A program made the position numbers and the translations under genes. Below the pieces are notes generated by a model. That model saw nothing but the letters and a program-made list of their open reading frames with translations, was not told the origin of the DNA and searched no databases. 60,607 nucleotides of DNA from Clostridia bacterium (lineage in GTDB: Bacteria; Bacillota; Clostridia; Oscillospirales; RGIG577): contig JAFWDJ010000015.1 in NCBI GenBank assembly GCA_017513095.1, positions 1 through 60,607 of the forward strand. Direction: 5' to 3'. Within the stretch, counting starts at the first letter, position 1, and every line of letters starts with the position of its first letter. Below are positions 52,566 through 60,607 of the stretch, in pieces.

Positions 52566-53975
52566 ATGATGAAAAAAACTTCGGTAAGCAAACAGGAGCT
52601 CTTTGCGAAGACGCCCGTGCCGAAGGCGCTGTTTACGATGGCGATACCGACGATCATAAGCCAGGTCATATACCTTGTCTATAATATCGTGGACACCTTC
52701 TTTATCGGCAGGACGGGCAATTCGTATATGATAGCCGCGACGACCGTAACGCTTACAATGCTCATGATGAGCGTTGCGCTGTCGAACCTTTTCGGCATAG
52801 GCGGCGGAAGTCAGGTGGCGCGCCTTATGGGAAAGGGCGACATTGTGCGGGCGCGAAAGGTCAGCGCCTTCGCCGTGTACGGCGCCATAGCCATAGCTCT
52901 TACATATTCGCTTCTTATTCTTGCGTTCATGGACCCGATCCTTACGTTTCTGGGCGCATCCGACGCGACGATAGAATATTCGCGAAGCTATGCGCTTATA
53001 GTCATCGTTATAGGCGGCGTTCCCGGGATACTGTCGCTTACGCTCGCGCATCTTCTCAGGAACGCGGGCTTTTCGGCGCAGGCGAGCATCGGATTCAGCG
53101 CGGGCAGCATACTTAACGTGGCGCTCGACCCGCTTTTTATGTTCGTGCTGCTGCCCAAAGGGCAGGAGGTCACGGGCGCCGCGCTTGCAACGGCCATCTC
53201 GGGCGTGATATCGTGCGCTTATCTTCTCGCGGCATACGTAAAGGCGGGACGCGAGGCCCCGCTTGGGCTCAGCTTAAAGGGCGCGCTGACGCTTGAACGG
53301 GAACAGATAAACGCCGTATTTGCCGTAGGCGTGCCGTCAGCGATACTTACGGGGCTTTTCGATCTTGCCAACATCTGCGTAAATATCCTGTCGGCGGCGC
53401 ACAACGATTTCGTGCTCGCGGGCATGGGCATCGTAATGAAGGTAGAGAGGATACCCAATGCGATAAATATCGGCCTGTGTCAGGGAATGCTGCCGATTGT
53501 AGCGTACAACTACGCCTCCGGCGACCATGAACGTATGCGCGACGTTATAAAAACGGCGAGAAAAACGGGACTTATCGTGTCGTTTATCTGCATCGCGTTT
53601 TTTGAGATTTTCGCGGAGCCGTCATCGCAGCTCTTTTTGAGCACGAGCGCCGGAGACGTGGAGTCGGCGGTGTTCACCGTGTCGCTTGCAACGCTCTTTC
53701 TTAGGATACGCTGTATCGCGTCACCGGTGCAGTTCTTAAATTACCACACCTCGTTCTGTATGCAGGCCATGGGCAACGGCAAATACACGATGCTCCACGC
53801 CTTCGTAAGAGAGCTTGTGTTCTATATCCCGTTCATGTTCATTTTGGACGGCCTTTTCGGCGAGGCGGGGCTTGCGTCCGCGCTGCCCGTGGGCGAGGCG
53901 TGCGGCGCCGCGTTCGCGCTGTATCTTCTTCACCGTATGCTTACGGGGAAGTATAAAAAGCGGGGAAGCGTTTAA
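52566..53975 (+). CDS. MATE family efflux transporter
   Basis: A 469-residue, 12-helix MATE exporter. FTMAIPTIISQVIYLVYNIVDTFFIGR near the N-terminus (first helix) and GGGSQVARLMGKGD are family hallmarks. It differs in sequence from the 33277 exporter, so the two are not recent duplicates. Either ATG at 52566 or 52569 may be used. It is 31 bp ahead of plsY. The substrate is unknown. Confidence 0.91.
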   Translation: MMKKTSVSKQELFAKTPVPKALFTMAIPTIISQVIYLVYNIVDTFFIGRTGNSYMIAATTVTLTMLMMSVALSNLFGIGGGSQVARLMGKGDIVRARKVSAFAVYGAIAIALTYSLLILAFMDPILTFLGASDATIEYSRSYALIVIVIGGVPGILSLTLAHLLRNAGFSAQASIGFSAGSILNVALDPLFMFVLLPKGQEVTGAALATAISGVISCAYLLAAYVKAGREAPLGLSLKGALTLEREQINAVFAVGVPSAILTGLFDLANICVNILSAAHNDFVLAGMGIVMKVERIPNAINIGLCQGMLPIVAYNYASGDHERMRDVIKTARKTGLIVSFICIAFFEIFAEPSSQLFLSTSAGDVESAVFTVSLATLFLRIRCIASPVQFLNYHTSFCMQAMGNGKYTMLHAFVRELVFYIPFMFILDGLFGEAGLASALPVGEACGAAFALYLLHRMLTGKYKKRGSV

Positions 53976-54006
53976 GCTTTCGGCGCTGTGTGATACGGAG
54001 GAAACA

Positions 54007-54636
54007 ATGACTGAAAGGGTTTTAAGCCTTGTCATAGGCTATCTTTTCGGCTGCATACTTACGGCCGACATTGTATCAAAGATTTATACGGGCAAAAACG
54101 CCTCCGAGCTCGGCGGAAGCGGCAATCCCGGCATGGCGAATATGACGAGAGCCCTGGGACTGAAGGCGGGCATGATAACGCTCGCGGGCGACCTCTTAAA
54201 GTGCGTGCTTTCGGGCGCGCTGTCGTATCGGCTTTTTTGTGAGGCGGGCGCGATAGTTGCGCTTTACGCGGGGCTCGGCTGCACTTTGGGGCACGATTTC
54301 CCGTTCTGGCGCAGATTTCGCGGGGGAAAGGGCGTTGCGACAACGTCGATGGCCGTTGCGCTGTTTTCTTTTCCGCTTGGCGTACTTGCGAATCTGGCGG
54401 GAATGATAACCGTATTTTTTACGAAGTATCTCTGCATCGGAGGGCCCGTCATCCCCGCGGCGTTCGCCTTTTTCATGCTGCTTTGCGGCGAATATGAGGC
54501 CGCGGTTCTTTCGGCGGCGCTTACGGTTCTGTCGCTTTTAAAGCACGGGCCCGACATCGCGGGCATAAAGCGCGGCGAGACGAAAAAGACGGACGTTTTA
54601 GGTGCCATAATCGGGAAATTCGGGGGAAAAAGATAA
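54007..54636 (+). CDS. plsY: Glycerol-3-phosphate acyltransferase PlsY
   Basis: A 209-residue integral membrane enzyme that transfers acyl groups from acyl-phosphate to glycerol-3-phosphate, the first step of phospholipid synthesis. The three conserved motifs are GGSGNPGMANMTR, LGHDFPFWRRFRGGKGVATT and the C-terminal region before LLKHGPDIAGIKRGETK. ATG at 54007 follows GGAGG; the longer frame overlapping the MATE gene is not supported. Confidence 0.93.
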   Translation: MTERVLSLVIGYLFGCILTADIVSKIYTGKNASELGGSGNPGMANMTRALGLKAGMITLAGDLLKCVLSGALSYRLFCEAGAIVALYAGLGCTLGHDFPFWRRFRGGKGVATTSMAVALFSFPLGVLANLAGMITVFFTKYLCIGGPVIPAAFAFFMLLCGEYEAAVLSAALTVLSLLKHGPDIAGIKRGETKKTDVLGAIIGKFGGKR

Positions 54637-54679
54637 ATGATACGTTCGCCCGCCTGCGCGGGCGTGAAAGGAAGCGGCC

Positions 54680-55258
54680 ATGGATAAAAAACGCATACTC
54701 TGCCTCGGCGCGTCGAACACCTTCGGATACGATCCGCGCTCTTACTTCGGCGGACGCTACCCGAAGGACGTGCGGTGGACGGGAATACTGTCGAACGCGG
54801 GCTATGAGGTGATAAATTACGGCCATAACGGCCTTATGATACCGCCGGAGCGCAGTTTTTCGGGCTGTTCCGAGCTGATAAAGAGCCGCATGCCGCTCGA
54901 CTTCGTAACGGTGATGCTCGGAAGCAACGACCTGCTTCAGGGACTTTCGGCCGAAGAGACGGCCGCGCGCATGGAACGCTTTCTTCGATTCGTCATGGAT
55001 ACGGCGGCGGGCGCGCGCGTGATACTTATCGCAACGCCGCCGATGATAAGAGGCGAGTGGGTTGAAAGCGACGCGCTTATAGAGGAGTCCGCGCGCGTTT
55101 CGCCGCTTTACCGCGGGCTTGCCGCGCGTCTCGGCGCGGATTATCTCGACGCGGGCGAATGGGGCGTTGAGCTTGCCTATGACGGCGTGCATTTTTCGGA
55201 GAGCGGCCACGCCGCTTTTGCGCGCGGCCTCGGTGAATTTTTAGAGAGCTGCAAGTAA
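54680..55258 (+). CDS. SGNH/GDSL hydrolase
   Basis: A 192-residue esterase-like protein with no signal peptide, so probably cytoplasmic. Block I has the nucleophile serine in CLGASNTFG, block III has LGSNDLL and block V has DGVHFSESGH with the catalytic Asp and His. It may be a lysophospholipase or acetyl-esterase; the place after plsY would fit lipid turnover, but this is weak evidence. Confidence 0.88.
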   Translation: MDKKRILCLGASNTFGYDPRSYFGGRYPKDVRWTGILSNAGYEVINYGHNGLMIPPERSFSGCSELIKSRMPLDFVTVMLGSNDLLQGLSAEETAARMERFLRFVMDTAAGARVILIATPPMIRGEWVESDALIEESARVSPLYRGLAARLGADYLDAGEWGVELAYDGVHFSESGHAAFARGLGEFLESCK

Positions 55259-55324
55259 TAAGGCACATGGCATAAGCGCAAACCTACTTTTATTATAAAT
55301 AGAAATACTAAGGGGGCAAAAACT

Positions 55325-58300
55325 GTGAAAAAGAAAGTTTTATGCCTGATCGTGGCGATAGTCATGGTCTTGACCATGCTTCCCGTGATGGGCCTGGCGA
55401 CGGATACTCCGCCTGCGGTGGAGATAACGTCGGTTGACTATGCCGACGGCGCGGTCAGCCTTGAATGGCAGGGGCAGGACGGCGTTGACGGCTACCGCGT
55501 ATACCGCAAAACGGGCACCGGCAAGTGGACGAGCATCTTATCCTCCACGACGGAAACGTCGTACACCGACAACACCGTGACCGAGGGCAAGACGTATTCG
55601 TATACTGTCCGCTCATACGTCGGCAAGACGTGGAGCGCGGGCTACAACGATACGGCGGTGACGATTACGGCGAAAGCCGCAGTAGAGCCGCAGCCCATAA
55701 CGATAACGTCGATTGACTGCGCAAGCGGCGCTGTAAGCCTTGCATGGCAGGGGCAGAACGGCGTCGACGGCTACCGCGTATACCGCAAGACGGGCACGGG
55801 CAAGTGGACGAGCATTCTTTCCTCCACGACGGACACATCGTACACCGACAACACCGTGACCGAGGGCAAAACGTATTCGTATACTGTCCGCTCGTATGTC
55901 GGCAGCGCATGGAGCACCGGATATAATGATACGGCTGTCACGATAACGGTGAAAGCCGCAGTAGAGCCTGCGCCCGTAACGATAACGTCGATTGGCTACA
56001 CAAACGGCACGGTCAGCCTCGCATGGCAGGGGCAGGACGGCGTTGACGGCTACCGCGTATACAGAAAGACCGGCACGGGCAAGTGGACGAGCATCTTATC
56101 CTCCACGACGGACACATCGTACAGCGACGCGACCGTGACGGAAGGCAAAAAGTATTCTTATACTGTCCGCTCGTATGTCGGCAGCGCATGGAGCACGGGA
56201 TATAACGATACGGCTGCAACGATTACGGCGAAGACCGTAGAGCCGCTGCCCGTAACGATAACGTCGATCGACGGCGAAAACGGTGAGGTCGGCCTCGCTT
56301 GGCAGGCACAGGACGGCGTCGACGGCTACCGCGTATACCGTAAGACGGGCACGGGCAAGTGGACGACCGTTTTATCCTCCACGACGGAAACGTCGTACAC
56401 CGACACGGCCGTGACCGCGGGCACGACGTATACCTATACGGTCCGCTCATTCGTGGGCAGCACGTACAGCACCGGCTACGCCGACACGGCGAAGTCGGTA
56501 AAGGTCTCGCCCGCCGCACCGCCCGCCGCCGTGAATATAAACATGATAACGCAGAGCAGCACGGGCGGCATAAAAATAGCCTGGGACGCCCGGGACAACG
56601 TCGACGGCTGCCGCGTATACAGAAAGTCGGGCAGCGGAAGCTGGAAGACGGTACTCGCCCATACAACGGACACGACGTTCACCGATCCCGACGTAACGCC
56701 CGGAGTGACGTATTATTATACGGTACGCGCCGTGAAGAACGGCGTGTGGAGCACGGGATATGCCGACACGGCAAAGAGCTTCAGGGCGGGCACGCCGACG
56801 CTTACTTTTAACAACGGAGAAGTGACCGGCATTTCAAATAAGCGTATAACCAATCTTGTCATCCCGCGGTCGATAGACGGTATTGAGGTCACGGACATAG
56901 GCAGAAATGCGTTCAATTACTGCACCGGCCTTGAATCGGTGACAATCCCGTCCACCGTGACGCGCATGGCTTACGGCGCGTTTCAAAGCTGCAATGCTCT
57001 TGCTTCGGTGAATATAAGCGATATCGAAGCATGGTGCAATATAAGCTTCGTCACTTTTGATGCTAATCCTCTGTATTTCGCACATCATCTGTATCTTAAC
57101 GGTAAAGAGGTGACAAGGCTTGTAATTCCCGAGGGCGTGACGAGCATCGGCGTTCGTGCATTCCAAAACTGCGACGGTCTTACATCGGTGACTATACCGT
57201 CGAGCATGACGAGCATAGGAAACAATGCGTTCTACAACTGCTCCGCGCTTACCTCTATAAATGTTGACGCGGACAATACGGCGTATACTTCTGTTGACGG
57301 CGTTTTATTCACAAAGGATAAGAAAACTCTCGTGATGTATCCGGCGGGCAAAAGCGGAGCTTACACCGTCCCGTCGGGCGTGACGAGCATACGCGACAAT
57401 GCATTCGCGTGCTGCCGCGGTCTTACGTCCGTAATAATCCCCGAGGGCGTGGCGCGCGTAGGATCATCTGCATTTGAGAACTGCAGTGGGCTTACCTCGG
57501 TGAGTATACCGTCGAGCGTGACGAACATAGAGGGCACCCCGTTTTACAAGTGCGAAGCTCTTAAGTCTATAAACGCTGCACCTGAAAATACTGCGTACAC
57601 TTCGGTTGACGGCGTTTTGTTTACGAAAGATATGAAAACTCTAATAGCGTATCCGACGGGCAAAAGCGGAGAATACACCGTTCCGTCGGGCGTGACGGGC
57701 ATAAGCGCGTATGCGTTTGCGTATTGCAGCGGCCTTACTTCGGTAACGATACCGTCCGGTGTGACGGACATAGATCGGTATACGTTTGCTTATTGCAGCA
57801 GCCTTGAGTCCGTGATGATACCCGAGGGCGTAACGAGCATAGGCGGGTATGCGTTTGAGTATTGCAGCAGGCTTACTTCAGTGACGATACCCGTGAGCGT
57901 AACGAGCATAGGATCGTATGCGTTCGACGGATGTGATCGCCTGAGAGACGTATACTATAACGGAAACGATAAAGAGTGGCGCAGCATAAGCATTGGGAGC
58001 GGTAATTACGCGCTGAGTTTCGCCGAGCTCCATTGCAGCGGGGAGTATGACCCCGGCTTCAAATTCGAAGACGGTACCATATCAGGCGTTGAAGACTACG
58101 GTGTTATGAATCTCGTTATACCGGAATCCATTAACGGTGAAAAGGTTAAATCTATCGGGGCTCAGGCGTTCGTGTTCTGCGAAAATCTTGCCTCGGTAAC
58201 TATAGCGCAGGGCGTAGAGGAGATAGGCGACGAGGCGTTCTCAAACTGTGACCGGCTTACATCCGTAACTATCCCGTCAAGCGTGAAAGTAATAGGCAGC

Positions 58301-58909
58301 AGGGCGTTCGCGTACTGCTGGAGCCTTGATTCGATAACTATCCCGCAGGGCGTGGAAAAGATAGGCGACGAGGCGTTCGCGTACTGCTGGAGTCTTATTT
58401 CGATAAATATTCCGTCAAGCGTGACGAGCATAGGACAGGATGCGTTTTTGGGATGCTATTTAATTTCAATAAATGTTGATGCGGGCAATACGGAATATGA
58501 GTCGGCAGACGACGTTTTGTTTACAAAGGACAAGAATGTTCTCCTTCTGTATCCGTGCGCCAAAGAAGCAGCGTCATACGATATCCCGTCGGGCGTGACT
58601 GTCATAGGCAGGAATGCTTTCTATAACAGCCTGATCCTTACGTCCGTCACTATACCGCCGACCGTAACGAGTATAGAGACAGGCGCATTCGGAGGCAGCG
58701 GCGTCACGACGCTTACGATACCGTTAAGCGTGACATTTATTGCCTATAATGCACTCGGCGAACACAGCAGCAGTTATTACGGCCATAATACGAAGCTTAC
58801 GGATGTTTATTACTCCGGCAGTGAAGAACAGTGGAAAAGTATTTATTACGGAACCTCCGGGGATATGCCGTTCACGCTCCACTGCGCGGACACGGGCGAT
58901 CAGGGGTAA
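55325..58909 (+). CDS. Secreted FN3 / BspA-like leucine-rich-repeat protein 2
   Basis: A 1194-residue paralogue of the protein at 45114, with an almost identical signal peptide. Five FN3-like repeats occupy about residues 33-487 at a 93-residue period (92 between the third and fourth). BspA-type repeats follow and include DGVLFTKDKKTL units repeated several times. No wall anchor is visible. The start is GTG at 55325 behind AGGGGGC. The preceding 45 bp and the first 20 codons match those of the third paralogue, so the duplication included the translation start region. Confidence 0.9.
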   Translation: MKKKVLCLIVAIVMVLTMLPVMGLATDTPPAVEITSVDYADGAVSLEWQGQDGVDGYRVYRKTGTGKWTSILSSTTETSYTDNTVTEGKTYSYTVRSYVGKTWSAGYNDTAVTITAKAAVEPQPITITSIDCASGAVSLAWQGQNGVDGYRVYRKTGTGKWTSILSSTTDTSYTDNTVTEGKTYSYTVRSYVGSAWSTGYNDTAVTITVKAAVEPAPVTITSIGYTNGTVSLAWQGQDGVDGYRVYRKTGTGKWTSILSSTTDTSYSDATVTEGKKYSYTVRSYVGSAWSTGYNDTAATITAKTVEPLPVTITSIDGENGEVGLAWQAQDGVDGYRVYRKTGTGKWTTVLSSTTETSYTDTAVTAGTTYTYTVRSFVGSTYSTGYADTAKSVKVSPAAPPAAVNINMITQSSTGGIKIAWDARDNVDGCRVYRKSGSGSWKTVLAHTTDTTFTDPDVTPGVTYYYTVRAVKNGVWSTGYADTAKSFRAGTPTLTFNNGEVTGISNKRITNLVIPRSIDGIEVTDIGRNAFNYCTGLESVTIPSTVTRMAYGAFQSCNALASVNISDIEAWCNISFVTFDANPLYFAHHLYLNGKEVTRLVIPEGVTSIGVRAFQNCDGLTSVTIPSSMTSIGNNAFYNCSALTSINVDADNTAYTSVDGVLFTKDKKTLVMYPAGKSGAYTVPSGVTSIRDNAFACCRGLTSVIIPEGVARVGSSAFENCSGLTSVSIPSSVTNIEGTPFYKCEALKSINAAPENTAYTSVDGVLFTKDMKTLIAYPTGKSGEYTVPSGVTGISAYAFAYCSGLTSVTIPSGVTDIDRYTFAYCSSLESVMIPEGVTSIGGYAFEYCSRLTSVTIPVSVTSIGSYAFDGCDRLRDVYYNGNDKEWRSISIGSGNYALSFAELHCSGEYDPGFKFEDGTISGVEDYGVMNLVIPESINGEKVKSIGAQAFVFCENLASVTIAQGVEEIGDEAFSNCDRLTSVTIPSSVKVIGSRAFAYCWSLDSITIPQGVEKIGDEAFAYCWSLISINIPSSVTSIGQDAFLGCYLISINVDAGNTEYESADDVLFTKDKNVLLLYPCAKEAASYDIPSGVTVIGRNAFYNSLILTSVTIPPTVTSIETGAFGGSGVTTLTIPLSVTFIAYNALGEHSSSYYGHNTKLTDVYYSGSEEQWKSIYYGTSGDMPFTLHCADTGDQG

Positions 58910-58983
58910 GCACCCTTTTGAAGCCGGCAGCAAAAACGACTGTGTTTTGCGATATGTATGCCGAAAGTGCGGTAAGTCGATAA

Positions 58984-59733
<750 letters not shown>

Positions 59734-59760
59734 GGCGTGGAAAAGTATAAAAATATTTTC

Positions 59761-59805
59761 CAGAAGGTATACCTTTTGACATAAAATATCTATTAGTATT
59801 AATAT
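59761..59805 (+). promoter_or_regulatory. Palindrome-promoter unit 1
   Basis: AAGGTATACCTT (59764-59775) abuts TTGACA (59776-59781). A TAATAT box follows at 18 bp (59800-59805), or TTAATA at 17 bp. The 18-base block AAGGTATACCTTTTGACA is repeated exactly at 59890. It could be a recombinase site, an operator, or both. Confidence 0.6.
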
Positions 59806-59887
59806 ATCATATGCCACACATTTTTTCAACAATATTTAGTAAAATAAACAAGTTAAAATCCAATTTTTTCATTATTCCTGTTCATTT

Positions 59888-59931
59888 AAAAGGTATACCT
59901 TTTGACAATCCGTGTTACTCCCTGCTTAATA
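59888..59931 (+). promoter_or_regulatory. Palindrome-promoter unit 2
   Basis: The perfect 16-base palindrome AAAAGGTATACCTTTT (59888-59903) leads into TTGACA (59902-59907), with TTAATA 18 bp further. The unit is a direct copy of the one 126 bp upstream. It points toward the third FN3 gene. Confidence 0.55.
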
Positions 59932-59951
59932 CCTGAAAAACTCAGCGGCAA

Positions 59952-59973
59952 CGGGCAGCAGTGCCCGATTTTT
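59952..59973 (+). terminator. Terminator or attenuator just ahead of FN3 gene 3
   Basis: CGGGCA (59952-59957), loop GCAG, TGCCCG (59962-59967), A, then five T. It lies between the palindrome-promoter units and the GTG start, so transcripts starting there must pass it. Confidence 0.7.
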
Positions 59974-60015
59974 CCGTTTTTATTATAAAAAATAATACTA
60001 AGGAGGCAAAAAACA

Positions 60016-60607
60016 GTGAAAAAGAAAGTTTTAAGCCTGATCGTGGCGATAGTCATGGTATTGACCATGCTTCCCGTGATGGGTCTTGCGACGAATACTC
60101 CGCCTGCGGTAACGATAAACTCGATTACGAGCGCGGACGGCAAGGTAATGCTGTCGTGGAACGCGGCAGCGGGCGTGGACGGCTACCGCGTACATCGCAA
60201 GACGGGCTCGGGCAAGTGGACGACGGTAGTCGCGTCGACGAAGTCGACGAGCTATACGGATACTAATGTGACCGTTGGTACGACGTACACGTACGCTATA
60301 CGCTCGTATATAGGCGACACGTACAGCACGGGCTACAACGAAACGGCGAAGTCGATAAAGGTGGTATCGGGATCGGCGGCGGAGCCCAAGCCGGTAACGA
60401 TAAGCTCGATTACGAGCGCAAACGGCAAGGTAACGCTGTCGTGGAACGCAGTGCCGGGCGTGGACGGCTACCGGGTACACCGAAAGACGGGCTCGGGCAA
60501 GTGGACGACGGTAGTCGCGTCGACGAAGTCGACGAGCTATACGGATACTAATGTGACCGTTGGTACGACGTACACGTATGCGATACGCTCGTATATAGGC
60601 GACACGT
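60016..60607 (+). CDS. Secreted FN3-repeat protein 3, cut by window end
   Basis: Partial gene beginning with GTG at 60016 behind AGGAGG. The first 197 codons give the same signal peptide as the two paralogues and two FN3-like repeats at a 95-residue (285-bp) period. The repeats are nearly identical to each other but differ from those of paralogues 1 and 2, for example VHRKTGSGKWTTVVASTKST. Whether it continues into leucine-rich repeats cannot be seen. Confidence 0.88.
   Translation, partial: MKKKVLSLIVAIVMVLTMLPVMGLATNTPPAVTINSITSADGKVMLSWNAAAGVDGYRVHRKTGSGKWTTVVASTKSTSYTDTNVTVGTTYTYAIRSYIGDTYSTGYNETAKSIKVVSGSAAEPKPVTISSITSANGKVTLSWNAVPGVDGYRVHRKTGSGKWTTVVASTKSTSYTDTNVTVGTTYTYAIRSYIGDT

Overview
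The window looks like chromosomal DNA of a GC-rich, spore-forming Clostridia (Bacillota). Supporting signs are a gerA-type germination operon, the yicC-remA-gmk-rpoZ-priA-def-fmt-rsmB-rlmN-prpC-prkC-rsgA-thiN housekeeping cluster in its usual Firmicutes order, a PyrR-type leader in front of the pyr genes, a Firmicutes-like 6S RNA, a Rex repressor, and frequent TTG and GTG starts behind strong AGGAGG sites. Genus-level assignment is not possible from sequence reading alone. No rRNA, tRNA or CRISPR array was seen.

Layout. 1-293: palindromic intergenic repeats and a terminator. 294-5349 (minus): aconitase, NAD-type isocitrate dehydrogenase, Rex, Mn-type cation efflux protein. 5424-6020 (minus): flavin reductase. 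6021-7531: about 1.5 kb without genes, filled with repeats, including an inverted pair whose hairpins show compensatory changes. 7532-13729: MarR, periplasmic-adaptor-like protein, RND pump and a short TolC-like protein. 13726-17686 (minus): gerAA-gerAB-gerAC plus an unlisted 54-residue two-helix membrane protein. 17838-31355: housekeeping cluster. 31382-34632: unknown membrane protein and a MATE exporter. 34676-34779: a free-standing small RNA. 34861-37503 (minus): CoA-transferase A/B, GNAT, crotonase. 37616-44866: pyrR leader, pyrR, pyrC, pyrF, carA, carB. 45114-48908: a 1264-residue FN3/leucine-rich-repeat surface protein splitting the pyr genes. 49142-51450: pyrK, pyrD, histidine phosphatase. 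51571-52565: DUF1292 protein, 6S RNA and heavily folded intergenic DNA. 52566-55258: MATE, plsY, SGNH hydrolase. 55325-60607: a second FN3/LRR protein, a serine recombinase, paired palindromes, and the start of a third FN3 protein cut by the window end.

How the genes work together. Seven de novo pyrimidine genes are present (pyrR, pyrC, pyrF, carA, carB, pyrK, pyrD); pyrB and pyrE are not in the window. The first five lie behind a PyrR-responsive attenuator, while pyrKD has its own promoter. The carbamoyl-phosphate synthase small subunit has lost all three residues of the glutaminase catalytic triad, so this enzyme probably uses free ammonia. The Rex gene is co-directional with aconitase and isocitrate dehydrogenase, suggesting that redox sensing and the oxidative branch toward 2-oxoglutarate are linked. 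The three paralogous secreted repeat proteins, with a Pin/Hin-like recombinase and duplicated palindrome-promoter units between the second and third, form the best candidate here for a variable surface system.
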